64,000 nucleotides of DNA, taken from Magnetospirillum sp. XM-1 (GTDB lineage: Bacteria > Pseudomonadota > Alphaproteobacteria > Rhodospirillales > Magnetospirillaceae). The stretch is taken from the NCBI RefSeq assembly GCF_001511835.1, contig NZ_LN997848.1, positions 620,001-684,000 of the forward strand, in the 5' to 3' direction. Shown piece after piece: positions 27,019-39,164 of this stretch. The first letter of the stretch is position 1. Each line of letters opens with the position of its first letter. Under the pieces are notes generated by a model. That model was not told the origin of the DNA. It saw only the letters and a program-made list of their open reading frames with translations, and did no database searches. A program made the translations under genes and the position numbers.

Positions 27019-27738
27019 ATGATCCTGCTGGTCGGACTGGGCAATCCCGGCTCCGACTACGCCAGGAATCGGCACAATATCGGCTTCATGGCGGCGGACG
27101 TGATCGTCCGCCGCCATTCCTTTGGGCCCTGGCGCTCCAAGTTCCAGGCCGAGATGGCCGAGGGCATCATCGGCGCTGAAAAGGCCGTGGTCTTGAAGCC
27201 CCAGACCTACATGAACCTGTCGGGCCAGTCGGTGCAGGCGGCGGCGCGCTTCCTGAAGATCCCGGTGGACGACGTGGTGGTCGTCCATGACGAGCTGGAC
27301 ATCGCCCCGGGACGCCTCAAGGTCAAGCGGGGCGGCGGCGCGGGCGGCCATAACGGGCTGAAAAGCATCGATTCCCATCTGGGCCAGAATTACCGCCGGG
27401 TCCGCCTCGGCATTGGCCATCCCGGCGACCGCGACCTGGTGTCGGGCTATGTGCTGCACGACTTCGCCAAGGCGGACGAGGCGTGGCTGGTGCCGCTGCT
27501 CGACGCCGTGGCCGACACGTTCCCCATGCTGGTCGCGGGCGACGATGCCGGCTTCATGACCAGGGTGGCGCACCTCACCGCGCCGCCCAAGCCGAAGAAG
27601 GAGAAGGTGGCTGCCGAGGCGGCCCCTGCTCCCGCTCCGGCACCCGTTTCCCCCCCGCCGCCAGCCAATCCGACATCGGGCAGCAGCCTCGCCGAGGCGC
27701 TGAAGGCGGCCATGACCAAGATCACCAGGAAGGACTGA
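27019..27738 (+). CDS. pth: Peptidyl-tRNA hydrolase
   Basis: 239 aa; releases peptides from prematurely dropped peptidyl-tRNAs. Catalytic His lies in [11 protein letters not shown], and the conserved Asp in [12 protein letters not shown]; other family elements are [10 protein letters not shown] and [13 protein letters not shown] Pro/Ala/Lys-rich tail of about 40 residues (from residue ~190) is longer than in E. coli and ends in a short helix. Start directly follows the rplY stop. Confidence 0.96.
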   Translation: MILLVGLGNPGSDYARNRHNIGFMAADVIVRRHSFGPWRSKFQAEMAEGIIGAEKAVVLKPQTYMNLSGQSVQAAARFLKIPVDDVVVVHDELDIAPGRLKVKRGGGAGGHNGLKSIDSHLGQNYRRVRLGIGHPGDRDLVSGYVLHDFAKADEAWLVPLLDAVADTFPMLVAGDDAGFMTRVAHLTAPPKPKKEKVAAEAAPAPAPAPVSPPPPANPTSGSSLAEALKAAMTKITRKD

Positions 27739-27742
27739 GTCC

Positions 27743-28846
27743 ATGGGTTTCAACTGCGGTATCGTCGGCCTGCCCAACGTGGGCAAGAGCACCCTGTTCA
27801 ACGCGCTGACCCAGACGGCGGCGGCCCAGGCGGCCAATTATCCCTTCTGCACCATCGAACCCAATGTGGGCCGGGTGGCGGTGCCCGATCCGCGCCTCGA
27901 CAAGCTGACCGAGATCGGCAAGAGCCAGAAGGAAATCCCGACCCAGCTGGAATTCGTCGACATCGCCGGACTGGTGCGCGGCGCTTCCAAGGGCGAGGGC
28001 CTGGGCAACCAGTTCCTGGCCAATATCCGCGAGGTGGACGCCATCGTCCACGTGCTGCGCTGCTTCATCGACGACGACATCAAGCATGTGGAGGATTCGG
28101 TCGACCCGGTGCGCGACGCCGAGATCATCGAGACCGAGCTGATGCTGGCCGACCTGGACTCGCTCGAACGCCGCATCGTGCCTTTGGAAAAGAAGGCCAA
28201 GGGCGGCGACAAGGAGGCCAAGGCCCAGGTGGACGTCATGACCCCCATCCTGGCGGTCCTTCGTGACGGCAAGCCGGCCCGCACGGTCAAGTTCGATTCC
28301 GAGGAGGACCGCGTCGCCGCCAACCGCCTCGGCCTGCTGACCATCAAGCCGGTGGTCTACGCCTGCAACGTGGAAGAAGCCTCGGCCGCCACCGGCAACG
28401 CGCTGTCCGAGAAGGTGTTCGCCATGGCCCAGGCCGAGGGCAACTCGGCGGTGGTGATCTCGGCCGCCATCGAGGCCGAGGTGGCCCAGCTCTCCTCCGA
28501 CGAGGAGAAGGCCGAGTTCCTGGAGACCCTGGGCCTGGAGGAAACCGGTCTCGCCCGCGTCATCCGCGCCGGCTACGACCTGCTTCACCTCATCACCTTC
28601 TTCACCGTGGGGCCGAAGGAGGCCCGCGCCTGGACCGTGCAGAAGGGCGCCAAGGCCCCCCAGGCGGCCGGCGTCATCCACACCGATTTCGAGAAGGGCT
28701 TCATCCGCGCCGAAACCATCGCCTATGCCGATTTCATCGCGCTGGGCGGCGAGGCGGGCGCCAAGGAAGCCGGCAAGATGCGGCTCGAAGGCAAGGAATA
28801 CGTCGTCCAGGACGGCGACATCTTCCACTTCCGCTTCAACGTATGA
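27743..28846 (+). CDS. ychF: Redox-regulated ATPase/GTPase YchF
   Basis: 367 aa, Obg-related P-loop protein that binds ATP rather than GTP. G1 [15 protein letters not shown]3 [16 protein letters not shown], and the non-canonical G4 (NVEE) typical of YchF. The C-terminal TGS domain ends [11 protein letters not shown]. Acts on ribosomes and the stress response. It lies 4 bp after pth; a terminator follows. Confidence 0.97.
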   Translation: MGFNCGIVGLPNVGKSTLFNALTQTAAAQAANYPFCTIEPNVGRVAVPDPRLDKLTEIGKSQKEIPTQLEFVDIAGLVRGASKGEGLGNQFLANIREVDAIVHVLRCFIDDDIKHVEDSVDPVRDAEIIETELMLADLDSLERRIVPLEKKAKGGDKEAKAQVDVMTPILAVLRDGKPARTVKFDSEEDRVAANRLGLLTIKPVVYACNVEEASAATGNALSEKVFAMAQAEGNSAVVISAAIEAEVAQLSSDEEKAEFLETLGLEETGLARVIRAGYDLLHLITFFTVGPKEARAWTVQKGAKAPQAAGVIHTDFEKGFIRAETIAYADFIALGGEAGAKEAGKMRLEGKEYVVQDGDIFHFRFNV

Positions 28847-28854
28847 TGTGAGAA

Positions 28855-28872
28855 GCGGGGCGAAAGCCCCGC
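28855..28872 (+). terminator. Terminator after ychF
   Basis: Stem GCGGGGC-gaaa-GCCCCGC with a stable GNRA-type loop, 8 bp after the stop, between convergent genes. Confidence 0.75.
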
Positions 28873-28881
28873 GTCTCTTCG

Positions 28882-29793
28882 CTATCCGAGAAAAGCCGCG
28901 CCCGCCAGACTCAGGCCGCCCAGCAGATGGATGGCCAGCGTGATGCGGATGGCGGCCAGCTGGCCCGAGCGGCCGCCGGCCATCAGGGGCGTGGCGGCCA
29001 GGGCGGCCAGCATGGCCAGCAAGGGCGGCGCCACCGCCCAGGGCGGCAATTGGGACAGCCAGCCCAAGGCCAGCATCAGGGCCGAGGCCACCGCCTGCAC
29101 CGAAAGATAAAGCGACGGCGCCCCCTTGGCGCCTAAGCGCACCACCAGGGTGCGTTTGCCCGCCTGGGCATCGGCGGCCAGGTCGGGCACCTCGTTGACG
29201 ATCAGGATGGCGGCGGTCCAGGCGCCGACGATGGCCGAGCACAGCACCGCCTCCAGCCCGAACGTGCCGCTTTGCAGCCAGAAGCAGGCGGCCACCGGCA
29301 GGCCGAAGGCCAGCGCCACCGCCGCCTCGCCCAGGCCGCGCGACGCCAGGCTGAAGGGCGGCAGGGAATAGGCGACCGCCAGCCCGCCGCCCACCAGACC
29401 GAACCACAGCACCCATTCGCCCTTGGTCAGGCTGAGGATGCCGCCCAGAACGCCGGCGGCCAGCAGCAGGACCACGCCCCACGCCGCCATGGCCCGAAGG
29501 CCGAGCCGTCCCTCCTGGATGAAGCGCGAACCGCCGGTGAAGGGGGAAATGCGGTCCTGGTTGACGCGGTCGGCGCCGTTGAGCTCGTCGCCCACGTCGT
29601 TGATCACGTTGGCCCCGGCATGCAGGCAGGCCATGCCCGCCGCCGCCAGGCCCAGGGCCAGGGTATCGAGGGCATGGGCGCGGTGAACGCCCCAGCAGGT
29701 TCCCACCAGCACCGGAACCAGGGCGGCGGGCAGGAACATGGGGCGGGTGGCGAGAAACAGGGTTCGGGGCAGGGCCGGGGGCAGATTGGGCAT
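28882..29793 (-). CDS. UbiA-family prenyltransferase, MenA-like
   Basis: 303-aa membrane prenyltransferase with nine hydrophobic segments. Two aspartate-rich sites bind Mg-prenyl diphosphate: NVINDVGDELNGADRVNQD and NEVPDLAADAQAGKRTLV. The arrangement ATRPMFLPAALVPVLVG and DRISPFTGGSRFIQEG resembles 1,4-dihydroxy-2-naphthoate prenyltransferase (MenA), which would imply menaquinone or a related lipid; a ubiquinone-type or other aromatic substrate is possible. Start 29793 (MPNLPPALPRTLF). Confidence 0.8.
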   Translation of the reverse strand: MPNLPPALPRTLFLATRPMFLPAALVPVLVGTCWGVHRAHALDTLALGLAAAGMACLHAGANVINDVGDELNGADRVNQDRISPFTGGSRFIQEGRLGLRAMAAWGVVLLLAAGVLGGILSLTKGEWVLWFGLVGGGLAVAYSLPPFSLASRGLGEAAVALAFGLPVAACFWLQSGTFGLEAVLCSAIVGAWTAAILIVNEVPDLAADAQAGKRTLVVRLGAKGAPSLYLSVQAVASALMLALGWLSQLPPWAVAPPLLAMLAALAATPLMAGGRSGQLAAIRITLAIHLLGGLSLAGAAFLG

Positions 29794-29959
29794 GGCCTCA
29801 GACTGCCCTTGCGGGGAACCGCTCGCGTTGACGCGGGTCAAGAACGCGGCTTCCCGATGCCCCGATGGTATAGACGGGAGTCCACCCGATTGTTCCGCGG
29901 CGGGCAACGGGCGTAGAGTCCCGCCTTCATGATTGGCGACGCAGTCTTTGGGGGACGCG

Positions 29960-30331
29960 ATGCCGGACAGAATACGCGGTTTCCAGACGTTGATTCATGT
30001 CTCGCTGGGCCTCGGCGCCGTGGCGTCGCTGCTCGAGGTCGGCCAGTTGGACACCAACGCCGACGCCAGCTTCGTCATCGTCGTCCAGGCGGCCACCATG
30101 GCGGCCTTGGCGTTCTTCACCCACCTGATCACCCATCATGGCGGCCATTGGGCCCGCTGGGCCTGCGCCATCCTGTGGTGCGTCGGACTGCCCTTCCTGA
30201 TGATGGCCCTGATGCTGGCCTACCGCGCCGACGCGCTGGTCGGCGGCCTGCTGGCCGCCCAGGCGCTGGTCCAGGGCGCGGCGATAGCCCTGCTGTTCAC
30301 CGAGGACGCCGGAAACTGGTTCGAGGCCTGA
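29960..30331 (+). CDS. Hypothetical membrane protein
   Basis: 123 aa with four hydrophobic helices and one short polar loop containing HLITHHGGHWARW. No family recognised. ATG 29960 (MPDRIRGFQTLIH) is preferred because GGGGGA lies just upstream. It lies 40 bp before the diguanylate cyclase in the same direction; a shared transcript is plausible, and the His-rich loop could bind metal, both by inference. Confidence 0.7.
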   Translation: MPDRIRGFQTLIHVSLGLGAVASLLEVGQLDTNADASFVIVVQAATMAALAFFTHLITHHGGHWARWACAILWCVGLPFLMMALMLAYRADALVGGLLAAQALVQGAAIALLFTEDAGNWFEA

Positions 30332-30370
30332 TGTTGTGATACCAGTGAGGCATGGGGAGGACGCGACTCC

Positions 30371-31438
30371 ATGCGTGATCTGGTTGCCCGGGTGATGGAT
30401 TCCCGATTGGCCGACCTGCTGGCCCGGTGGCGGCAGGGCGGAATGGACGAGGACGACCCGGCGGCGCGGTTCGCCGGGCATGCCGACCACCTGCTGGTCA
30501 TCGAGGCCGAGGACGGCGCCAACCGCTACGCCCATTATGGCAAGGCCTTCGCCGATTGCTTCGGCAACGACCTCACCGGCCAGGTCATCCACCTGCTGCC
30601 GCCCGACATCCTGCCCGCCGACCGCCGGTTCATGCTGGAATTCGAATACGGCTTCGTGCGGCGCAGCGGCCGGCCCCTGTGGCGCTCCTACACCGCCTTG
30701 TTCGGCCGGGACCTGCCCCAGACCTGGCAGCGTCTGGTGCTGCCCGCCGGTAAGGGGCGGCTGGTGGTGGGGGCTTATCCAGTAGCGGATTACGCCCCCG
30801 ACGACGACGGGGCGGCGCTGCTGCGTCTGGTCATCGACCGGGTGCCGGTGGTGCTGGGAGACGATGGCGGCGTCGAGGACATGGCCCTGTCGCTGGGGGC
30901 CTTCTGCGACACCAGCCGGCACGCCGCCGAGCTGGAGGAGCTGGCCAGCCGCGATTCGCTCACCGGCGTGGCCAACCGCCGCCATTTCGAGCATCTGGCC
31001 GGGCTGGAACTGGACCACGCCCGGCGCATGGGCCGCTCCTTCGCCCTGCTGGCCCTCGACATCGACCATTTCAAGCGGATCAACGACACCTGGGGCCACG
31101 CCGCCGGCGACGAGGCGCTGAAAGCCTTCACCAACGCCTGCCGCGTGGGCTTGCGCGAATACGACATCCTGGGCCGTGTCGGCGGCGAGGAATTCGCCGT
31201 TGCCCTGCCCAACACCGGCCTGGACGGGGCCCGGGTCATCGCCGAGCGCCTGCGGGCCGCCGTGGCGGAACTGCTGGTCCACCCGGCCAAGGGCCAGTTC
31301 TTCGACCTGACGGTCAGCATCGGCGTCGCCCAGCTGCGCGAGACCGACACGAACGTCGCCAGCCTGCTGCAGCGGGCCGATCAGGCGCTGTATCGCGCCA
31401 AGCACGGCGGACGCAACCGGGTGGTGACGCAAGAGTAG
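30371..31438 (+). CDS. PAS-GGDEF diguanylate cyclase
   Basis: 355 aa, cytosolic. Residues about 15-150 form a PAS-type domain of the PAS_5 kind (DHLLVIEAEDGANRYAHYGKA, then LLPPDILPADRRF). The GGDEF domain starts near 195 with SRDSLTGVANRRHFE. The active site GGEEF is at 271-275, and an inhibitory I-site REYD lies at 262-265, five residues upstream, so c-di-GMP synthesis with product feedback is expected. Its stop directly abuts the convergent greB stop (31439). Confidence 0.93.
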   Translation: MRDLVARVMDSRLADLLARWRQGGMDEDDPAARFAGHADHLLVIEAEDGANRYAHYGKAFADCFGNDLTGQVIHLLPPDILPADRRFMLEFEYGFVRRSGRPLWRSYTALFGRDLPQTWQRLVLPAGKGRLVVGAYPVADYAPDDDGAALLRLVIDRVPVVLGDDGGVEDMALSLGAFCDTSRHAAELEELASRDSLTGVANRRHFEHLAGLELDHARRMGRSFALLALDIDHFKRINDTWGHAAGDEALKAFTNACRVGLREYDILGRVGGEEFAVALPNTGLDGARVIAERLRAAVAELLVHPAKGQFFDLTVSIGVAQLRETDTNVASLLQRADQALYRAKHGGRNRVVTQE

Positions 31439-34026
<2,588 letters not shown>

Positions 34027-34029
34027 GCC

Positions 34030-34758
34030 ATGCGCGCTTTGGTGACCCGCCCCAAGGAGGATTCCGAAGGCGTGGCCCGCGCGCTGGCCCAACGCGGTCT
34101 CGAGGTGATGGTCGAGCCGCTGCTCGACATCGCCCCGGTGGAGGGCGCGGCAATCGACACCGCCGGCGCCCAGGGCATCCTGGTGACCAGCGCCAACGGC
34201 ATCCGCGCCCTGGCCCGCCTTTATCCCGGCCGCGAGCTGCCGGTCTGGGCGGTGGGCGACGCCTCGGCCCGCGCCGCCCGCGAGATGGGCTTTTCCCAGG
34301 TCGAAAGCGCCGACGGCGACGTGGACACCCTGGCCGAGCTGGTGGCGGCCCGCGTCGAGCCTGCGGCCGGCGCCCTCTTGCACGCCGCCGGCACGGTGGT
34401 GGCCGGCGACCTGTCGGGCCGGCTGTCGGCCCTGGGCTATGAGGTCCGGCGCCAAATCCTCTATCAGGCGGTGACCGCCACCCGCCTGTCGCCGGCGCTG
34501 CTCGACGCGCTCGGCGCCGGCGGCCTGGACCTCGCCCTGTTTTTCTCTCCCCGCACGGCGCGGACCTTTGCTACCCTGGCGACGCAAGCGGGCGTACAGG
34601 GGAGTCTCGCCGCCATCGCCGCCTACGGCCTGTCGGCCAATGTATCGGCCGAACTGGCCCCGCTTCCCTGGCGGGTGCTGCGCCAGGCGTCCGAACCCAC
34701 CCAGGCCGCCCTGCTGGCCGCCATCGACGACGATCTCAACCGGGGATTCAGCCCATGA
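34030..34758 (+). CDS. hemD: Uroporphyrinogen-III synthase
   Basis: 242 aa. Cyclises hydroxymethylbilane with inversion of ring D; product feeds heme and cobalamin. The family is divergent; support comes from [17 protein letters not shown] at the start, [13 protein letters not shown], and [16 protein letters not shown] in the C-terminal half, plus position after hemC. Its stop overlaps the start of the Mic60-like gene (ATGA). Confidence 0.93.
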   Translation: MRALVTRPKEDSEGVARALAQRGLEVMVEPLLDIAPVEGAAIDTAGAQGILVTSANGIRALARLYPGRELPVWAVGDASARAAREMGFSQVESADGDVDTLAELVAARVEPAAGALLHAAGTVVAGDLSGRLSALGYEVRRQILYQAVTATRLSPALLDALGAGGLDLALFFSPRTARTFATLATQAGVQGSLAAIAAYGLSANVSAELAPLPWRVLRQASEPTQAALLAAIDDDLNRGFSP

Positions 34759-35753
34759 CGTCAGAGCCCGCATCCGAGCCCACCACCTCCGTGGAGGCGA
34801 CGGCTCCGCCGCCCGGCCGCACGAAGGGCCCCCTGATCGGCGTTCTGGCCATCCTCGCCTTGGGCGCCGCCGCCTATGGGACCTTCCCCATGTGGCAGGC
34901 CCGCCTGGGGCTGCCCGCCGCCCCGACCGCCGATTCCTTCGAGATCGAGAATTTGCGGGCCGAGCTGTCGGCCGCCACCGCCCGCATCGCCCAGTTGGAG
35001 ACGCGGGCCCCCGGAACGGTGGACAACACCCGCCTCGACCGCCTGGAAGAGGCGGTGAAGGCCACCCACGGCCAGGCGGGAGCCCCGGCCGGCGAAATCG
35101 AATCGCTGTCGAAACAGGTCTCGGACCTCAAGCGCAATTCCGCCGAGGCCAGCGCCGTCCTGCGTCTGGCCGAGCGCCTGGAGCAGCTGGATTTCACCGT
35201 TCGCGAGATGCAGAGCAAGCGCTCCTCGGCCGTCGCCCTGCTGCTGGCCGCCGGCCAGCTGCGCGAAGCGGTGGCGGCGGGACGGCCCTTCGAATCCGAG
35301 TGGCGCGCCGCCCGCGTGCTGGCCGGCGAGGATGGCGAGAGCCTGGGCCTGCTCGACCAGTTGAAGGATCATGCCGCCGCCGGCATCGCGCCCCGCGCCG
35401 CCCTGGTCCAGCGCTTCGACACCCTGGCCCCGGCCCTGATCCGCGCCGAGATCCTGCCCGAGGGCGAGGGCTGGTGGCGCCGCGCCGCCGACCGCCTGCT
35501 GTCGCTGGTCACCATCCGCCGCGAGGACGGCGCCGCCATCGGCGTCAACGCCGCCGCCGTGGTAGGACGCGCCCAGGCGGCGCTCTCGCGCGGCGATATG
35601 GGGGCCGCCCTTTATGAACTGGAGGCGTTCAGCCCCGGCCCGGCCGAGGCCGCCGCCGCCTGGATCGCCGAGGCCAAGGCCCGTCAGGTCGCCGACAAGG
35701 CCCTGTCCCAGCTGGCCGCCCAGGCGGTGGCCCTGGCCGGAGCGAAACCATGA
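34755..35753 (+). CDS. Mitofilin/Mic60-like inner-membrane protein
   Basis: 332 aa. One N-terminal membrane helix ([21 protein letters not shown], residues ~30-50), then a coiled coil (~60-160) and a helical C-terminal mitofilin-type domain ([30 protein letters not shown]...). Alphaproteobacterial Mic60 shapes intracytoplasmic membranes and is known to lie beside hemD in the heme operon; this gene fits in topology and place. Overlaps both neighbours by 4 bp. Confidence 0.85.
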   Translation: MTSEPASEPTTSVEATAPPPGRTKGPLIGVLAILALGAAAYGTFPMWQARLGLPAAPTADSFEIENLRAELSAATARIAQLETRAPGTVDNTRLDRLEEAVKATHGQAGAPAGEIESLSKQVSDLKRNSAEASAVLRLAERLEQLDFTVREMQSKRSSAVALLLAAGQLREAVAAGRPFESEWRAARVLAGEDGESLGLLDQLKDHAAAGIAPRAALVQRFDTLAPALIRAEILPEGEGWWRRAADRLLSLVTIRREDGAAIGVNAAAVVGRAQAALSRGDMGAALYELEAFSPGPAEAAAAWIAEAKARQVADKALSQLAAQAVALAGAKP

Positions 35754-37030
35754 GGCGGCTGCTCGTCTTCCTGGCCCTCACCGGACTGGCGGTGGCCGGC
35801 GCCGTCTGGCTGGCCGACCGGCCGGGCGAGGTGACCATCCGCTGGCAGGGCTGGCGGGTCGATACCACCGTGCCGGTGCTGCTGGCCTTCCTGGCGGTGC
35901 TGCTGGTGGCGCTGTCGGCTCTCGGCCGCCTGATCCGCGCATTGTTCGGCGCCCCCGGCCGCTGGTTCCAGTCGCGCAGCATCGGACGCCAGCGCAAGGG
36001 CTATGCCGCGCTGGCCGACGGCCTGGCCGCCGCCGCCTCGGGCGACGCGCTGCGCACCGCCCGGCTGGCGGCCAAGGCCGACAAGCTGCTGAACGACCCG
36101 GCGGTGACCGGCCTGCTGACCGCCCAGGCCGCCCAGCTCAGCGGCGACGACGACCAGATGCGCCAACGCTTCGAAGCCATGACCGGGCGCAAGGAAACCG
36201 CCTTCCTGGGCCACAAGGGCCTGGCCGAGCTGGCCCTGAAGCAGGGGGACCGCGCCGGCGCCCGCGATTCCGCGGCCAAGGCCTTCGACCTGCAGCCCGG
36301 CGCCGAGGGTCTGGCCGCCCTGCTGCTGGACCTGCAGACCGAGGCCGGCGCCTGGGCCGAGGCCGAGCAGACGCTGCGCGTCGCCAGGCGCCGCGACGCC
36401 CTGCCCGCCGCCCAGCTGGCGCGCCGCCGCGCCCTGATCCTGTTGGGCCGCGCCGAGGAGAGCCTGGCCGCCGGCAACGAAGCCCAGGCCCTCGACTGGG
36501 CGCTGGAGGCCCGCGATTCCGATCCGCTGTTCGTGCCCGCCATTTCCCTGGCCGCCCGGCTTTACGCCAAGCGCGGCAAGGGGCGCAAGGCGGCGTCGCT
36601 GCTGAAATCGGCCTTCAAGGCCACCCCCCACCCGCTGCTGACCGCCGCCTGGCGGGAGCTGGGGGCGGGCGAGGGCGCGCTCGACCGGGTGAAAAGGATG
36701 CAGGAGCTGGTCCAGGCCAATCCCGCCGCACCCGATGGTCATGTGGCCCTTGCCGAAGCCGCCCTGGCCGCCCAATTGTGGGGCCAGGCCCGCACCCATC
36801 TGCACACGGCCCTGGAACAGCGCCCGACCCGGGCCGTCTTCGACCTGCTGGCCCGCGTCGAGCGCGACGAGCGCAAGGACGAGATCGCCGCCACCGCCTG
36901 GATCGTCAAGGCCGGAACCGATTCGGTACCGGAACCGTCCTGGACCTGCGGCGGTTGCGGCCATCATAGCCCCGATTTCGCCGTAAGCTGCCCGGCCTGC
37001 GGTGCCGTCGGCCGACTGGAGTGGACATGA
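35750..37030 (+). CDS. hemY: HemY-like TPR protein with C-terminal zinc ribbon
   Basis: 426 aa. Two N-terminal membrane helices (~5-22 and ~40-62), then about ten TPR-like helical repeats (AAKADKLLNDPAVTGLL, GLAELALKQGDRAGAR). The last 30 residues form a zinc ribbon: CGGCGHHSPDFAVSCPACG, as in LapB and alpha HemY proteins. This is the COG3898 HemY, of unclear role in heme synthesis or envelope control, and not protoporphyrinogen oxidase HemG/HemY of Gram-positives. Overlaps the cytochrome gene by 4 bp. Confidence 0.88.
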   Translation: MRRLLVFLALTGLAVAGAVWLADRPGEVTIRWQGWRVDTTVPVLLAFLAVLLVALSALGRLIRALFGAPGRWFQSRSIGRQRKGYAALADGLAAAASGDALRTARLAAKADKLLNDPAVTGLLTAQAAQLSGDDDQMRQRFEAMTGRKETAFLGHKGLAELALKQGDRAGARDSAAKAFDLQPGAEGLAALLLDLQTEAGAWAEAEQTLRVARRRDALPAAQLARRRALILLGRAEESLAAGNEAQALDWALEARDSDPLFVPAISLAARLYAKRGKGRKAASLLKSAFKATPHPLLTAAWRELGAGEGALDRVKRMQELVQANPAAPDGHVALAEAALAAQLWGQARTHLHTALEQRPTRAVFDLLARVERDERKDEIAATAWIVKAGTDSVPEPSWTCGGCGHHSPDFAVSCPACGAVGRLEWT

Positions 37031-37623
37031 GCCCCTATGCCCTGATCGCCGCCGCCCTGGCGGCTCTCATCGCCTCACCCGCTTTGGCCGCCGACGGCAA
37101 GGCCATCTACGCCGCCAAGGGCTGCCAGGCCTGCCACGGTGAGAACGGCGCCAAGCCCATCGCCGGCTCGCCGGTTCTCGCCGGGCAAAGCTCGGTCTAC
37201 CTGCTGCGCCAGATGAACGAGATCGCCAGCGGATTGCGCAGCTCGAACCCGGTCAAGGTTATGAAGCCGGTGATCGACAAGACCGGCCCGGACGACCGCA
37301 TCGCGCTCGCCGACTGGCTGGCGGCGCAAAAGCCGGCGGAGTCCCAGAACGGCGACAAGGCCAAGGCGGAAGCGGGCGTCGAGCTGTTCGACGAGAAGGG
37401 CTGCATCGGCTGCCACGGCGCCGACGGGGCCAAGCCGCTGTCGCCGGACTATCCCTATCTGGCCGGCCAGCGCAAGGACTACCTGATGGTCCAGATCAAG
37501 GCCATCCGCGACGAGATCCGCTCGACCCGGCGCGCCCGCATGATGGCGGCCAACGTGCGCAAGCTCTCCGACGCCGAGGTGGAGCAGCTGGCCGAATTCC
37601 TTTCGCAGAACAAACGGAAATAG
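37027..37623 (+). CDS. Diheme c-type cytochrome (c4-like)
   Basis: 198 aa. A Sec signal peptide (cleavage after PALA-A, residue ~22) exports it to the periplasm. Two heme sites: CQACH at 33-37 and CIGCH in the second half, each in a c-class domain of about 85 residues, the layout of cytochrome c4. Likely carries electrons to an oxidase or reductase. ATG 37027 overlaps the hemY stop (ATGA). Being inside the heme operon could tie apo-cytochrome supply to heme supply (inference). Confidence 0.93.
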   Translation: MSPYALIAAALAALIASPALAADGKAIYAAKGCQACHGENGAKPIAGSPVLAGQSSVYLLRQMNEIASGLRSSNPVKVMKPVIDKTGPDDRIALADWLAAQKPAESQNGDKAKAEAGVELFDEKGCIGCHGADGAKPLSPDYPYLAGQRKDYLMVQIKAIRDEIRSTRRARMMAANVRKLSDAEVEQLAEFLSQNKRK

Positions 37624-37632
37624 GCGGCCGGG

Positions 37633-38154
37633 ATGAGCAAGCTTCCCCTTAGCTCCCTGATCCTGGGCGGCGCCCGTTCGGGCAAGTCGGCCTACGCCGA
37701 ATCCCTGTTCGGCGACCAGCCCGCCCTCTACCTCGCCACCGGCCAGGCCCTGGACGGCGAGATGGCCGAGCGCATCGACCACCACCGCCGCCGCCGGGGA
37801 CCGGGCTGGAGCACGCTGGAAGACCCCCTCGACCTGCCCGAGACGCTCGACAACGTCATGCGCCCCGACCGGCCGATCCTGGTGGATTGCCTGACCATGT
37901 GGCTGTCCAACCTGATGCATGCCGGCCGCGACATCGACCGCGCGGTGGACCGGCTGTGCGAGGTGCTGGCCGCCCCCGCCGGGCCGGTGGTGATGGTCTC
38001 CAACGAAGTGGGCCTGGGCCTGGTGCCCGAGACCCGGATGGGCCGCGAATTCCGCGACCACCAGGGCCGGGTCAACCAGCGGGTCGCCGCCCAATGTCGC
38101 CGGGTGGTGTTCGTCGCCGCCGGCCTTCCCCTGATCCTCAAGGACGTTCCTTAA
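37633..38154 (+). CDS. cobU: Adenosylcobinamide kinase/guanylyltransferase
   Basis: 173 aa (CobU, or CobP in Pseudomonas naming). Phosphorylates adenosylcobinamide and adds GMP in the nucleotide-loop assembly of cobalamin. P-loop LILGGARSGKSAYAE; histidines in IDHHRRRRG, where the guanylylated His lies; LVDCLTMWLSNLM; SNEVGLGLVPE. First of three cobalamin genes, 9 bp after the cytochrome. Confidence 0.96.
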   Translation: MSKLPLSSLILGGARSGKSAYAESLFGDQPALYLATGQALDGEMAERIDHHRRRRGPGWSTLEDPLDLPETLDNVMRPDRPILVDCLTMWLSNLMHAGRDIDRAVDRLCEVLAAPAGPVVMVSNEVGLGLVPETRMGREFRDHQGRVNQRVAAQCRRVVFVAAGLPLILKDVP

Positions 38155-38156
38155 CC

Positions 38157-39164
38157 ATGCGCAAGGTTCCCGCCACCATCGTCACCGGCTTCCTGGGGGC
38201 CGGCAAGACCACCCTGGTCCGCCATCTGCTGACCCACAACCAGGGAAGGCGCATCGCACTGATCGTCAACGAATTCGGCGACATCGGGGTGGACGGCGAA
38301 TTGCTGGCGGCCTGCGGCGTGGCCGGCTGCACCGAGGACGACATCGTCGAGCTGGCCAATGGCTGCCTGTGCTGCACCGTGGCCGACGAGTTCCTGCCCA
38401 CCATGCAGGCCCTCCTCGACCGCCCCAACCCGCCGGACCACATCGTCATCGAAACGTCCGGCCTGGCCCTGCCCAAGCCGCTGGTCAAGGCCTTCCACTG
38501 GCCGGAGATCCGCTCGCGCGTCACCGTGGACGGCGTGGTCGCCGTGGTGGACGCCCCGGCCGCCGCCGCCGGCCGCTTCGCCTCGACGCCGGAAGAGATG
38601 GCCCGGCCCGACCACGACAATCCGCTGGAAGAGGTGTTCGAGGACCAGCTGGCCTGCGCCGACCTGATCTTGCTGAACAAGTCGGACCTGATGGAGGAGG
38701 GCACGCTCTCCGCCTTCCGCGCCGAGGTCCAGGCCCGCCTGCGTCCCGGGGCCAAGACCCACCCCACCCGCATGTCGGCCATCGACCCGCTGGTGGTCCT
38801 CGGCCTGTCGGCGGCGGCCGAGGAGGATCTGGCGGCGCGCCCCTCCCACCACGACGCCGAGGACGGTCACGACCACGACGATTTCGAGAGCTTCGCGGTC
38901 AGGCTGCCCATGGTCGACGACCCGGCGGTGGTCGAGGCCCGCGCCGTTTCCGCCATCTCCGCCCACGACATCCTGCGCCTGAAAGGCTTCCTGGCGGTGA
39001 CCGGCAAACCGGCCCGCCACGTGGTCCAGGCGGTCGGTACGAGGGTGGAACGATATTTCGACCGCCCGTGGAAGGTGGACGAGGAGCGCGTCGGCACCCT
39101 GGTGGTGATCGGCCGCAAGGGGCTTGACCGCGCGGCTATCGAAGCCGCGCTTCAAGGGCTCTGA
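38157..39164 (+). CDS. cobW: CobW-type metallochaperone GTPase
   Basis: 335 aa. GTPase thought to deliver Co(II) to CobNST. P-loop TGFLGAGKTTLV; metal site GCLCCTV (CxCC); LLNKSDL for guanine. A His/Asp-rich linker HHDAEDGHDHDD (~residue 235) is a second metal-binding stretch. The C-terminal CobW domain contains DILRLKGFLAV. The stop overlaps the cobN start by 1 nt, supporting cobalt supply to CobN. Confidence 0.95.
   Translation: MRKVPATIVTGFLGAGKTTLVRHLLTHNQGRRIALIVNEFGDIGVDGELLAACGVAGCTEDDIVELANGCLCCTVADEFLPTMQALLDRPNPPDHIVIETSGLALPKPLVKAFHWPEIRSRVTVDGVVAVVDAPAAAAGRFASTPEEMARPDHDNPLEEVFEDQLACADLILLNKSDLMEEGTLSAFRAEVQARLRPGAKTHPTRMSAIDPLVVLGLSAAAEEDLAARPSHHDAEDGHDHDDFESFAVRLPMVDDPAVVEARAVSAISAHDILRLKGFLAVTGKPARHVVQAVGTRVERYFDRPWKVDEERVGTLVVIGRKGLDRAAIEAALQGL

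Noticed and set aside
37624..38160. Cobalamin riboswitch ahead of the cob genes
   Set aside because: cobU starts 9 bp after the cytochrome gene, leaving no leader for a riboswitch.
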